Assembly: GCA_002428935.1 (NCBI GenBank) | Contig: DIYG01000117.1 | Location: 1-34,617 of the forward strand | Origin: Halieaceae bacterium UBA6060 | GTDB taxonomy: Bacteria > Pseudomonadota > Gammaproteobacteria > Pseudomonadales > Halieaceae | Reading direction: 5' to 3' | Length of the DNA: 34,617 bases | Translations under genes and position numbers: made by a program | Shown: in pieces, positions 15,637 through 24,054 of the stretch | How positions within the stretch are numbered: position 1 is the stretch's first letter | Layout: each line of letters begins with the position of its first letter | The notes under the pieces: model-generated | The model's input: the letters and a program-made list of their open reading frames with translations, nothing else | Databases searched by the model: none | What the model was told of the DNA's origin: nothing

Positions 15637-17705
15637 GTAAGCGCTCACTTCTTTTGGAGATAGGCTGTGAAGAGCTGCCCTCCAGCGCCCTTAAGACCCT
15701 GGGCGAAGACCTCCATCGTTTGGTCTGCAACAAATTGGCGGAGCTGGGGCTCTCCCATGGGAACAGCTATTGGTATGCCGCACCCCGGCGGCTCGCGGTA
15801 CAAATCGACGAACTTGTTGAGCAAGGCCCCGATGAAAAGCGCGAGGCCCTAGGTCCGCCCCTGGCCCAGGCCAAGGACGACGACGGTAGTTGGACTCGCG
15901 CAGCGGAAGGTTTCGCCGCCCGCCAGGGTCTGAAACCCGAGGACCTACAGATTCTCGACACGCCCAAGGGACAACGCTTGGGCGTAGAGCAGGTATTGCC
16001 GGGGGCGGTCACCCGGGAAGCCCTGCCCAAGCTGGTGCAGGAGTGCATACAGGAATTGCCCGTAGCCAAGCGAATGCGATGGGGCTCATCGCGCCTCGAA
16101 TTCGCGCGACCCATTCATTGGTTGACGCTACTGTTCGGTGAGGAAAGCGATTTCGGAACGGTGTTGGGCATCGCCATGGGCCGAACCAGCCGCGGCCATC
16201 GCTTCCACGCACCGGACACGATTTCCATTCCCAGCGCCGACAGCTACACCCAAACCCTAAGAGACGCCCATGTGGTCGTTGACTTTGCGCAGCGGCGGGA
16301 GACGATCCGGGCACAGGTGCAAAAGGCGGCGGAAGACCAGGGCGCCACGGCTGTTATCGACGAGGCGTTGTTGGATGAAGTCACCAGTCTGGTGGAATGG
16401 CCCGTGGCCCTCCTGGGCGGATTCGATGAGGACTTTCTTACGGTACCGGCGGAAGCGTTGATCTCGTCGATGCAAAGCCATCAGAAGTACTTCCCCGTTG
16501 TGGACGGCAACGGAAAACTCCTCAATCACTTCATCACCGTGAGCAACATCGACAGTCGCGACCCCGGGCAAGTCATCGCCGGGAACGAGCGCGTGATTCG
16601 TCCCCGCCTGGCCGATGCGGCTTTCTTCTTTAAACAGGACCTGGGACATAGTCTGGAATCACGAGTTGGCAAGCTTGACGCCGTTGTGTACCAGAAACAG
16701 CTGGGCTCCCTCGGGGATCGAGCCCGCCGTATCGAGCGCTTGGCCGCCCAGCTTGCGAACCCCCTGGGTGCCGATGCGGACATCGCGGCCCGGGCGGGCT
16801 TGCTCTGCAAAGCCGACCTGGTATCGGAGATGGTCCTCGAGTTTGCCGATCTGCAGGGGATTGCCGGTGCCCACTACGCTCGTCACGATGGCGAAGCTGA
16901 CGCCCTGGCATCGGCTATCGAAGAGCACTACTGGCCCCTTCAGGCCGGCAGCCCGCTGCCCAAGGAGGCCGTGGCCACCGCTGTAGCGCTAGCTGATCGA
17001 CTGGATACGCTGGTGGGGATTTTCGGTATCGGCCAGGCTCCCAGTGGCTCCCGCGATCCTTTCGCTCTGCGTCGCGCATCCATCGCCGTGTTGCGCATCA
17101 TGGTGGAAAAGGACCTGCCCCTGGACCTTCGCGACTGCCTGGAATTGGCTCGCGGTGGGTTTGCATCCATCGCGCTCGACGAAGCGGTGGTGGATACCGT
17201 GTTGGCCTATCTACTCGATCGCCTCCCCGCCTTCTACGAGGACCAGCAGGTTCCCGTGGAGACCGTCCGCGCCGTGCGGGCCACGGGATGCACGCAGCCC
17301 CGCGACTTCCATCAACGCGTTCTCGCCGTCCAGGAGTTTCGTGGCCAGGAGGAAGCCGAGGCCCTGGCTGCCGCCAACAAGCGTGTCGGGAACATTCTCG
17401 CCAAAGCCAAGGACTTCCACGACAATATTGAAGTGAGCGATAACTTACTTCAAGAGACCCAAGAGAAAGAGCTATTCAAAGTGCTCTCTCGCGTGGACCA
17501 GGAAAACAAAACCGATCTGGACGCCGGCCGCTATAGCGAGGCGTTGCTGCGCCTGGCAGCGCTGCGGGAACCCGTTGACGCGTTTTTCGATGAGGTCATG
17601 GTCAATGTCGAAGACCTTTCTGTACGCAATAATCGTCTCGCCTTGCTGGCGAAGCTAAGGCAACAGTTTCTGGCCGTAGCGGACATTTCCCAACTGGCCG
17701 GCTAA
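15633..17705 (+). CDS. glyS: Glycyl-tRNA synthetase beta subunit
   Basis: Beta subunit that binds tRNA-Gly for the heterotetrameric synthetase. At 690 residues it matches E. coli (689). LLLEIGCEELPSSAL begins the protein; SSMQSHQKYFPVVDGNGKLLNHFITVSNI, RPRLADAAFFFKQDL and APSGSRDPFALRR are family hallmarks, the last within the HD-like region. The C-terminal part resembles a class I anticodon-binding domain (about 560-690). The start ATG overlaps the glyQ stop, giving equal subunit output. Confidence 0.97.
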   Translation: MSKRSLLLEIGCEELPSSALKTLGEDLHRLVCNKLAELGLSHGNSYWYAAPRRLAVQIDELVEQGPDEKREALGPPLAQAKDDDGSWTRAAEGFAARQGLKPEDLQILDTPKGQRLGVEQVLPGAVTREALPKLVQECIQELPVAKRMRWGSSRLEFARPIHWLTLLFGEESDFGTVLGIAMGRTSRGHRFHAPDTISIPSADSYTQTLRDAHVVVDFAQRRETIRAQVQKAAEDQGATAVIDEALLDEVTSLVEWPVALLGGFDEDFLTVPAEALISSMQSHQKYFPVVDGNGKLLNHFITVSNIDSRDPGQVIAGNERVIRPRLADAAFFFKQDLGHSLESRVGKLDAVVYQKQLGSLGDRARRIERLAAQLANPLGADADIAARAGLLCKADLVSEMVLEFADLQGIAGAHYARHDGEADALASAIEEHYWPLQAGSPLPKEAVATAVALADRLDTLVGIFGIGQAPSGSRDPFALRRASIAVLRIMVEKDLPLDLRDCLELARGGFASIALDEAVVDTVLAYLLDRLPAFYEDQQVPVETVRAVRATGCTQPRDFHQRVLAVQEFRGQEEAEALAAANKRVGNILAKAKDFHDNIEVSDNLLQETQEKELFKVLSRVDQENKTDLDAGRYSEALLRLAALREPVDAFFDEVMVNVEDLSVRNNRLALLAKLRQQFLAVADISQLAG

Positions 17706-17751
17706 ACACCCGTAGCCCCGGGCGACGGTAGCCAAAGAAAGCCTAACCCGC

Positions 17752-17773
17752 AGCGCCGCGTACCAGCGGCGCT
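17752..17773. repeat. GC-rich 8-bp hairpin in the glyS-rmuC gap
   Basis: AGCGCCGC and GCGGCGCT pair perfectly around a 6-base loop, 46 bases after the glyS stop. No run of T follows on either strand, so a classic terminator is unlikely; it may stabilise the glyQS transcript end. Confidence 0.5.
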
Positions 17774-17811
17774 ACGGTACACTGCAGGCTAATGTTTTCG
17801 CTGATCGTGGC

Positions 17812-19278
17812 ATGGACCCAGAATTAGTCTCCCAGGCCCTCACAGACCCCCGTCTGAGCTGGGGACTGGTGGGTTTTTTTGTTGGTTTAGCTCTTGTTTG
17901 GCTGTGGAAGGGCTGGCAGTTGCGGGACGCTCGGAGACTATCCGAGGAACGGTTGGACTCCCTCCAGGCCGGGGAAATCACTCAGGCAAAAACCCTTAGC
18001 GAGCGCGATCTCTACGAAGGGCAGCTCAATCAAGTGTCGGCGCAACTTGCTCAGCTTCGCAAAGAACGAGAGCGGCTGTTAAGCGAACACGCGGCCCTGA
18101 AGGCCAGACAGGAAGCCGACCGGCAAAAACACCAGGAGCAAATCGCTCTCCTGGACAAAAGTCGGGAACAGCTACGCATCGAGTTTGAAAACCTCGCCCA
18201 CAGGATTTTCGAAGAGCGCGGTAAGCAGTTCAGCGACGTCAATCAGCAATCCATGGAAGCACTGCTCAAACCCTTTGGGGAGCAAATCCACCGCTTTCAG
18301 TCACGCATCAATGAGGTTCACGAACAATCCGTCCGTGGTAATGCCAGCCTGGCAACGGAACTGCGAAACCTCATGGGCGTGGGCATGAAGATGAGCGATC
18401 AAGCGGAGAACCTGTCCAAGGCCTTAAAGGGAGACAAGAAAACCACCGGGAACTGGGGCGAAATGCAGTTGGAGCGCACCCTACAGCTGGCGGGGCTGGA
18501 ACCGGGAACCCATTACGAGGCCCAGGCCGCTTTTCGCGACGACGCGGGCAAATTACGTCTGCCAGACTTCGTGATCAAGCTCCCCGACGGCAAGCATCTC
18601 ATCATCGATTGCAAAGTGTCCCTGGTGGATTACGACCGAGCCATCGCCGCGGAAACGGATGAGGAGCGCAGCGAGGCCCTGAAAGCCCACACGGTCGCTC
18701 TCAAACGGCATATGGATGATTTAGCGAAGAAGGATTACAGCGCCCTTCCGGGGGTCGATAGCCCTGAGCTGGTGTTCATGTTCATGCCTATCGAAGCCGC
18801 TTACATCGAAGCCATGAAGTTCAACCGGGAGCTGTTCAACGAAGGCTACCGAAAGAACGTGGTCCTGGTGTCCCACACCACCTTACTACCCATGCTGCGC
18901 ACCGTCGCGAGTCTGTGGATGGCCTATCGCTCCAACCAGGAAGCGCGAGAAATCAGCACCATGGCCGGCGATATCTACAATAAGGTCTGCCTCGTGGGTC
19001 AGCGTCTTGAGGATATGGGTAAAACCCTATCTACGGCCACGGACAAATACAACAAGACCGTTACCGCCCTGGTGGGTAAACAAGGCCTTTATGGCAAAGT
19101 CGAGCGTTTTCGTAGTACTTCGGCGAATGCCAAGGGCGAACTGCCGGAAGCCGCGACCCTCCATCCGCCTATCGAGCATGACCGCCTGGGTGTGCTGACG
19201 GAGAATACGGCCGAGGACAAGGACGAAGCGGCAACGCCTCGCCTAACGGCTGTGGATTCCGAAACGAAACTTAGCTAA
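17812..19278 (+). CDS. rmuC: DNA recombination protein RmuC
   Basis: Predicted membrane-tethered nuclease-fold protein that limits inversions between repeats in E. coli. In 488 residues: one N-terminal membrane segment (about 16-33, WGLVGFFVGLALVWLW), a coiled coil (about 40-190, rich in E, Q, K, L), then the RmuC domain with a PD-(D/E)xK-like site: LPDFVIKLPDGKHLIIDCKVSL, GNWGEMQLERTL and FMFMPIEAAYIEA. The C-terminal 60 residues are acidic and not conserved. The ATG at 17812 lacks a strong ribosome site; no better one is in frame. It converges on gyrB, with 12 bases between stops. Confidence 0.93.
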   Translation: MDPELVSQALTDPRLSWGLVGFFVGLALVWLWKGWQLRDARRLSEERLDSLQAGEITQAKTLSERDLYEGQLNQVSAQLAQLRKERERLLSEHAALKARQEADRQKHQEQIALLDKSREQLRIEFENLAHRIFEERGKQFSDVNQQSMEALLKPFGEQIHRFQSRINEVHEQSVRGNASLATELRNLMGVGMKMSDQAENLSKALKGDKKTTGNWGEMQLERTLQLAGLEPGTHYEAQAAFRDDAGKLRLPDFVIKLPDGKHLIIDCKVSLVDYDRAIAAETDEERSEALKAHTVALKRHMDDLAKKDYSALPGVDSPELVFMFMPIEAAYIEAMKFNRELFNEGYRKNVVLVSHTTLLPMLRTVASLWMAYRSNQEAREISTMAGDIYNKVCLVGQRLEDMGKTLSTATDKYNKTVTALVGKQGLYGKVERFRSTSANAKGELPEAATLHPPIEHDRLGVLTENTAEDKDEAATPRLTAVDSETKLS

Positions 19279-19290
19279 CCGTAAAAGCCC

Positions 19291-21705
19291 TCAAACGTCG
19301 AGGTTCGCCACAAACAACGCGTTGTCCTCAATGAACTCCCGCCGCGGCTCCACCTGATCACCCATAAGGGTGGTGAAAATTTCGTCTGCCTGCATGGCGT
19401 CATCAATGGTGACCTGCAGCAGTCGCCGGGTGTCCGGATCCATGGTGGTTTCCCAGAGCTGATCCGGGTTCATCTCCCCCAGGCCCTTGTAGCGCTGAAT
19501 GTTGTAGCCCCGCCGAGCCTCACTCAGGAGCCAGGTCCAACCTTCGATAAAGGACATGGTCTCAAACTGCTTTTCACCACGCAGGAAGTAGCCACCGGCT
19601 TCGATGAGGTCGCGCAAGGTCTCGCCCAGGCCTGCCATCTCCGAATAGTCATTGGAGCGGAAGAACTCCGGCTTCAGAGGAACCAACCTCTCCACACCGT
19701 GCGCCAACATGCGAACCAGGGGATACCAGTGGCCGTCGTCATCGCTACGAACATCGACGGAGTAGCTTATTCCTTTGACTTTTAGGGTTTGTAAGCGCTC
19801 ACTTATGATCTTGCAATATGCCTCTACCTGCGCTTCCTGAGTCAGAGATTCCGCGCTCAAGCGGTCCGCAAAGATCAGCTCCCAGAGTACATCCTCGGGG
19901 TAATGTCGGCCTCGACGAGCGACAATTCGTTCCACGGACTGATAGCGTGACACAAGGTCCGCCAGGGATTCACCCATGATTCCCGGAGCATCGGGATTCA
20001 CATGCAGCGCCGCGCCCTCCAGGGCCGCAGCCGTCAAATAGTCATCCAGGGCGGCATCGTCCTTGAGGTATTGGTGCTGCTTACCTTTGGCGATCTTGTA
20101 GAGCGGCGGCTGAGCGATGTACACGTGGCCGCGCTCGACGAGTTCCTTCATCTGACGGAAGAAGAACGTCAGCAGCAGGGTGCGGATGTGAGACCCATCC
20201 ACGTCAGCATCGGTCATGATGATGATGCTGTGATAACGCAGCTTCTCGGGATCAAACTCCTCTTTACCGATACCGCAACCCAGAGCCGTCACCAGGGTTC
20301 CTACTTCGGCGGAGCCGAGCATTTTGTCAAAGCGCGCCTTCTCGACGTTAAGAATCTTGCCCTTCAAAGGCAAGATCGCCTGAAAGCGTCGGTTCCGACC
20401 TTGTTTAGCAGAACCGCCGGCCGAATCGCCCTCCACCAAAAACAGCTCAGACAGGGATGCGTCTTTCTCCTGACAGTCCGCCAACTTGCCCGGCAGACCC
20501 GCAATATCCAGAGCGCCCTTGCGCCGGGTGATTTCCCGAGCCTTTCGCGCCGCCTCCCGTGCTCGCGCCGCCTCAAGCATCTTTGTCACCACAGCCCGAG
20601 CTTCGTTGGGGCTTTCCAGAAGATAATCCCCAAAGCGAGCATTCATGGCCTGCTCGACGGCGGTTTTTACCTCCGAAGACACCAGTTTGTCTTTGGTTTG
20701 CGAGGAAAACTTGGGGTCCGGGACTTTTACGGAAATAATCGCCGTAAGCCCTTCCCTGGCGTCGTCTCCAGTTGTGCTGACTTTCGCTTTCTTCGCCATG
20801 CCCTCACGCTCGATATAACCGTTTAGGGAGCGTGTAAGCGCGGAGCGAAAGCCCGCCAGGTGGGTTCCCCCGTCGCGCTGAGGGATGTTATTGGTGTAGC
20901 AGAAGATATTCTCCTGGTAAGAATCGTTCCACTGCAGGGCCACTTCGACCCCCGTACCATCATCCGCATCGGCCTGAAAATGGAAAGCCTTGTGAATTGG
21001 GTTCTTGTTGCGGTTTAAGTAGGCAACAAAGGCGTGGAGGCCACCTTCGTAGTGGTAGGTCTCTTCTTTTTCCGAGCGTTCGTCTCGCAGCACGATTTCC
21101 ACCCCGGAATTAAGAAATGCCAGCTCTCGCAGCCGCTTAGCGAGTATTTCGTAGTCAAACTCAATGTTGGTGAAGGTTTCTGCCGATGGTTTAAAGCGAA
21201 TCAGCGTGCCCGTTGTTTCAGCACTGCCCACCACTTCCAAGGCCCCCTGAGGAACACCATGGGCATAACGCTGCTCAAAGCGCTGACCACCCCGCCAAAT
21301 CGTTAGCCAAAGCTCTTCCGAGAGCGCATTGACCACGGAAACACCCACGCCGTGCAGTCCGCCCGACACCTTGTAGGTGTTATCGTCGAACTTTCCGCCC
21401 GCGTGTAGCACCGTAAGAATAACTTCGGCGGCAGAAACGCCCTCCTCGTGCATATCCGTGGGTATGCCACGACCATCATCTTGAACGGAGACGGATTCAT
21501 CGGGGTGGATGGTGATCTGAATACGGCCACAGTATCCGGCGAGAGCTTCGTCGATAGAGTTATCCACCACTTCAAACACCATGTGGTGCAGGCCTGTACC
21601 ATCATCCGTGTCACCGATGTACATACCCGGCCGTTTTCGTACGGCATCTAGGCCCTTTAAGACCTTGATCTTCGATCCATCGTAGTTGTTCGATGCATCG
21701 CTCAT
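19291..21705 (-). CDS. gyrB: DNA gyrase subunit B
   Basis: ATPase subunit of gyrase, which introduces negative supercoils. The 804 residues equal the E. coli length. GHKL ATPase domain: EVVDNSIDEALAGYC, DDGRGIPTDMH and GGLHGVGVSVVNALS; transducer with QTKDKLVSSEV; TOPRIM with EGDSAGGSAKQGR, PLKGKILNVEKAR and DADVDGSHIRTLL; C-terminal YKGLGEMNPDQLWETTMDP that docks GyrA. The ATG has AGGAG about 8 bases before it, and a 9-bp hairpin sits 5 bases upstream of that site. Last gene of the dnaA-dnaN-recF-gyrB run. Confidence 0.98.
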   Translation of the reverse strand: MSDASNNYDGSKIKVLKGLDAVRKRPGMYIGDTDDGTGLHHMVFEVVDNSIDEALAGYCGRIQITIHPDESVSVQDDGRGIPTDMHEEGVSAAEVILTVLHAGGKFDDNTYKVSGGLHGVGVSVVNALSEELWLTIWRGGQRFEQRYAHGVPQGALEVVGSAETTGTLIRFKPSAETFTNIEFDYEILAKRLRELAFLNSGVEIVLRDERSEKEETYHYEGGLHAFVAYLNRNKNPIHKAFHFQADADDGTGVEVALQWNDSYQENIFCYTNNIPQRDGGTHLAGFRSALTRSLNGYIEREGMAKKAKVSTTGDDAREGLTAIISVKVPDPKFSSQTKDKLVSSEVKTAVEQAMNARFGDYLLESPNEARAVVTKMLEAARAREAARKAREITRRKGALDIAGLPGKLADCQEKDASLSELFLVEGDSAGGSAKQGRNRRFQAILPLKGKILNVEKARFDKMLGSAEVGTLVTALGCGIGKEEFDPEKLRYHSIIIMTDADVDGSHIRTLLLTFFFRQMKELVERGHVYIAQPPLYKIAKGKQHQYLKDDAALDDYLTAAALEGAALHVNPDAPGIMGESLADLVSRYQSVERIVARRGRHYPEDVLWELIFADRLSAESLTQEAQVEAYCKIISERLQTLKVKGISYSVDVRSDDDGHWYPLVRMLAHGVERLVPLKPEFFRSNDYSEMAGLGETLRDLIEAGGYFLRGEKQFETMSFIEGWTWLLSEARRGYNIQRYKGLGEMNPDQLWETTMDPDTRRLLQVTIDDAMQADEIFTTLMGDQVEPRREFIEDNALFVANLDV

Positions 21706-21723
21706 GATGCTTTCTCCTATTTG

Positions 21724-21747
21724 GGTCTGGTTTTCTTGAACCAGACC
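21724..21747 (-). promoter_or_regulatory. Hairpin in the gyrB leader
   Basis: GGTCTGGTT and AACCAGACC form a perfect 9-bp stem with a 6-base loop between the recF stop and the gyrB ribosome site. On the gyrB strand it is followed by CAAATAGGAG rather than a T-run, so it is not a standard terminator; it may set mRNA stability or translation of gyrB. Confidence 0.55.
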
Positions 21748-21753
21748 GGATTC

Positions 21754-22869
21754 TTATCCTGCTACACCTGAGGTAGCGCGGCTTATCGGCTCCACCTCTC
21801 CGTGTTTCACGTGAAACACCGCTGTTTTTGCGCCTTTACCGAACCACTCGAGGGCCAGGCTTTCACGCGCCACACAGGTAACCAAGGTTTGAGCCTGTAT
21901 TTCCCCTAACAATCGGCAAACGCGCTCACAGCGCTGACGATCGAGCTCGGACGGTAAATCATCGACCAGGTATAAAACATCGGCCCCATCCAGGCCCAAC
22001 AACTGTCCTTGTGCCAGCTTTAAGGCCGCGATTAAGAGCTTTTGCTGCCCTCGGGACAGCGTGTCCGCTGCGGAATGTCCATTTACGGTAACGCGGATAT
22101 CCCCTCGCTGAGGCCCGGTTTGGGTAAACCCCTGATCTCGATCACTAGCAAACCCACGGGTCAGGGCTTCGGCATAGCTCACGCTAGCATCCCAACCCGG
22201 CCTGTAGCCCAAGACCACATCGCCTACCTCGGGTACGAGACCGGAAATCATTCGCTCAAACACAGGCCTCAGAGCGTCGACGAATTCACGACGGGCGAGG
22301 GATAAAGCCTCCCCATGACGAGCCAGATCATCACTCCAAGGCGCGATTTCCGCAGGGTCCAGTTTATCACGGCGCAAGAGGTGATTTCTCTGGGTCAGGG
22401 CGCGCTGAAAACGCTGGCGATGCTCCCGATGCTCGTGTTTCACGTGAAACACACCCCAATCCATAAAACGGCGTCGATTTGCTGGCTCTCCCACCAGGAG
22501 GTCAAAACTGGCCGCATTCAGCACCAGCATGGGCAATTCATCCGCTAGCCGTGCGTTGGATTGGACGGTCTCTCCCGCCACGCGGAGCAGTGCTTCACCA
22601 GAACCCTGGCGCCGAACACCAAGCTTTCGCACCGCCCCCGCGGCTGCCGCCACCTGGCCATGGACCGTGTACTGATCTTTACCGTGTGTGATCTGGCTGC
22701 GCGGCGATCCCGAACGAAAGGAGCGTGCCGTGCCCAATACATGGGCACATTCCAGCAAGCTGGTCTTGCCGCTGCCGTTCTCCCCAAAGATGACGTTGTG
22801 TCGAGCCAGGGGCCCAAGCGTCACATCATGAAGATTTCGATAAGCGTGTACGTTTAGGGAAGTTAACAG
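21754..22869 (-). CDS. recF: DNA replication and repair protein RecF, probable CTG start
   Basis: SMC-like ATPase that helps load RecA at single-strand gaps. Walker A GENGSGKT, signature LSRGQQKLLIAALKLAQ and Walker B LYLVDDLPSELD are intact. The first ordinary start codon in frame is the GTG at 22824, but that would remove the conserved first strand LTSLNVHAYRNLHD. This is encoded in the same frame back to a CTG at 22869, which has AGGGG 6 bases upstream; the next in-frame codon of note is a stop at 22884. From CTG the protein is 371 residues and Walker A falls at 29-36, as in E. coli (30-37). Two perfect parS sites are embedded in the coding sequence as FHVKH codons. dnaN ends 19 bases before. 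Confidence 0.93.
   Translation of the reverse strand: MLTSLNVHAYRNLHDVTLGPLARHNVIFGENGSGKTSLLECAHVLGTARSFRSGSPRSQITHGKDQYTVHGQVAAAAGAVRKLGVRRQGSGEALLRVAGETVQSNARLADELPMLVLNAASFDLLVGEPANRRRFMDWGVFHVKHEHREHRQRFQRALTQRNHLLRRDKLDPAEIAPWSDDLARHGEALSLARREFVDALRPVFERMISGLVPEVGDVVLGYRPGWDASVSYAEALTRGFASDRDQGFTQTGPQRGDIRVTVNGHSAADTLSRGQQKLLIAALKLAQGQLLGLDGADVLYLVDDLPSELDRQRCERVCRLLGEIQAQTLVTCVARESLALEWFGKGAKTAVFHVKHGEVEPISRATSGVAG
21803..21818. other. parS: parS centromere site 1 (perfect 16-bp consensus)
   Basis: TGTTTCACGTGAAACA is an exact match to the chromosomal parS consensus bound by ParB. It lies near the 3' end of recF and encodes FHVKH in the last part of RecF. parA and parB are at the right end of the window, about 12 kb away, on the other side of oriC. 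Confidence 0.96.
22436..22451. other. parS: parS centromere site 2 (perfect 16-bp consensus)
   Basis: Second exact copy of TGTTTCACGTGAAACA, 633 bp from the first, in the middle of recF, where it encodes FHVKH after DWGV. Both copies lie within about 4.5 kb of the putative oriC, as expected for ParABS. Confidence 0.96.
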
Positions 22870-22888
22870 CGTGGTCCCCTGTCAGGGC

Positions 22889-23992
22889 CTAGAGCCGCAT
22901 GGGCATAACGACATAGAGCGAATCGCCGCCATCACTTTCTTCCAAAAGCGCGCTGCTGTTTGGATCGGATAGCGAGAAGCGGATTTCCTCGCCCGTGAGT
23001 ACACCCAGAACATCCAAGAGATAACCCACGTTAAAGCCAATCTCCAGCGCATCTCCGGTGTAAGCCACCGACAGGGTTTCTTCTGCCTGTTCTTGTTCTG
23101 GGTTATTGGCGACGATATCGAGGGTGTCCTGGGACAGCTTTAAGCGCACGCCCCGATACTTCTCGTTAGACAGAATCGCCGTGCGGGTGAAGGCCTGACG
23201 CAGCTCCGTGCGGTTCCCCTGGACAACCTTATCCGCAGACTTGGGTAAAACCCGCTCGTAATCGGGAAACTTACCGTCCACGAGCTTCGATGTGAAGGTA
23301 AACTCTGGCGTGGTCGCTCGAAGATGATTACTGCCCAGAATAATCGTCACGGCTTCTTCGTCATTTTGCATCAGCCGAGCCAGCTCAAGGACTCCCTTCC
23401 TCGGAAGAATGACCTGGGTGTCTTCGAGATCCTTGAGGGTGCCCGGAAAGGTACAGATCGCCAGCCGGTGGCCGTCGGTGGCCACGGCGCGCAAACGGCC
23501 AGATCGCAGCTCCCAGTACATACCATTCAGGTAGTAACGTACGTCCTGCTGGGCCATGGCGAAGCCCGTGCGTTCGATCAGTCTGCGCAGTTGGCCTTGC
23601 TCCAGGGAAAACTGATGCGTTCCTATGGAGTCTTCGATGTTGGGGAATTCCCGGGCGGGCAATGTAGCGAGGGTGAAACGACTGCGCCCACTGCGCAGGG
23701 TGGCTTTTCCATCGCTAACGCTTAGCTCAAGCTCAGAGCCATCGGGTAGGCTCTTGCAAATATCCGCGAGTTTGCGGGCCGGAACAGTGATTTCGCCAGC
23801 CTCGCCTTCCTCCTCAAGGGTGACACGGCCGACCAACTCGACTTCCAAATCTGTGCCGGTAATCGACAGCCGATTGCCATCAAGATTCAGCAGGACGTTC
23901 GATAGCACCGGTAACGTTTGCCGACGCTCAACAACACCCGCAACAAGATTCAGAGGTTTGAGGAGCGCATCTCTCGAAACTCGAAACTTCAT
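22889..23992 (-). CDS. dnaN: DNA polymerase III beta sliding clamp
   Basis: Ring-shaped clamp that tethers DNA polymerase III to the template. The 367 residues fold as three similar domains; hallmarks are MKFRVSRDALLKPLNLVAGVVERR, TDLEVEL, FPNIEDS, RYYLNGMYWEL, ATDGHRLAI, KFPDYERVLP, NEKYRGVRL and the C-terminal VVMPMRL that forms part of the peptide-binding pocket. ATG with AAGGA 8 bases upstream. It follows dnaA by 62 bases and precedes recF by 19. Confidence 0.98.
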   Translation of the reverse strand: MKFRVSRDALLKPLNLVAGVVERRQTLPVLSNVLLNLDGNRLSITGTDLEVELVGRVTLEEEGEAGEITVPARKLADICKSLPDGSELELSVSDGKATLRSGRSRFTLATLPAREFPNIEDSIGTHQFSLEQGQLRRLIERTGFAMAQQDVRYYLNGMYWELRSGRLRAVATDGHRLAICTFPGTLKDLEDTQVILPRKGVLELARLMQNDEEAVTIILGSNHLRATTPEFTFTSKLVDGKFPDYERVLPKSADKVVQGNRTELRQAFTRTAILSNEKYRGVRLKLSQDTLDIVANNPEQEQAEETLSVAYTGDALEIGFNVGYLLDVLGVLTGEEIRFSLSDPNSSALLEESDGGDSLYVVMPMRL

Positions 23993-24054
23993 CTAAGATC
24001 CTTAAACCGGTAGCGTACAGGCAAAAAAACTAGACAAGTTTAACGCGACCGCCG

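Noticed and set aside
7085..17705. Head-on orientation of def-fmt-rsmB-trkAH and glyQS to the replication fork as an anomaly
   Set aside because: As I recall the Pseudomonas map, the same genes are opposed to dnaA there too, so it is an ancestral arrangement.
22824..22869. Frameshift or truncation of recF
   Set aside because: The conserved N-terminal residues are in the same frame as the rest; only the start codon is unusual.
24021..24041. AAACT/AGTTT plus T-run between dnaA and dnaN as an attenuator
   Set aside because: Five AT-rich base pairs are too weak for a terminator; operon continuity is the usual situation.
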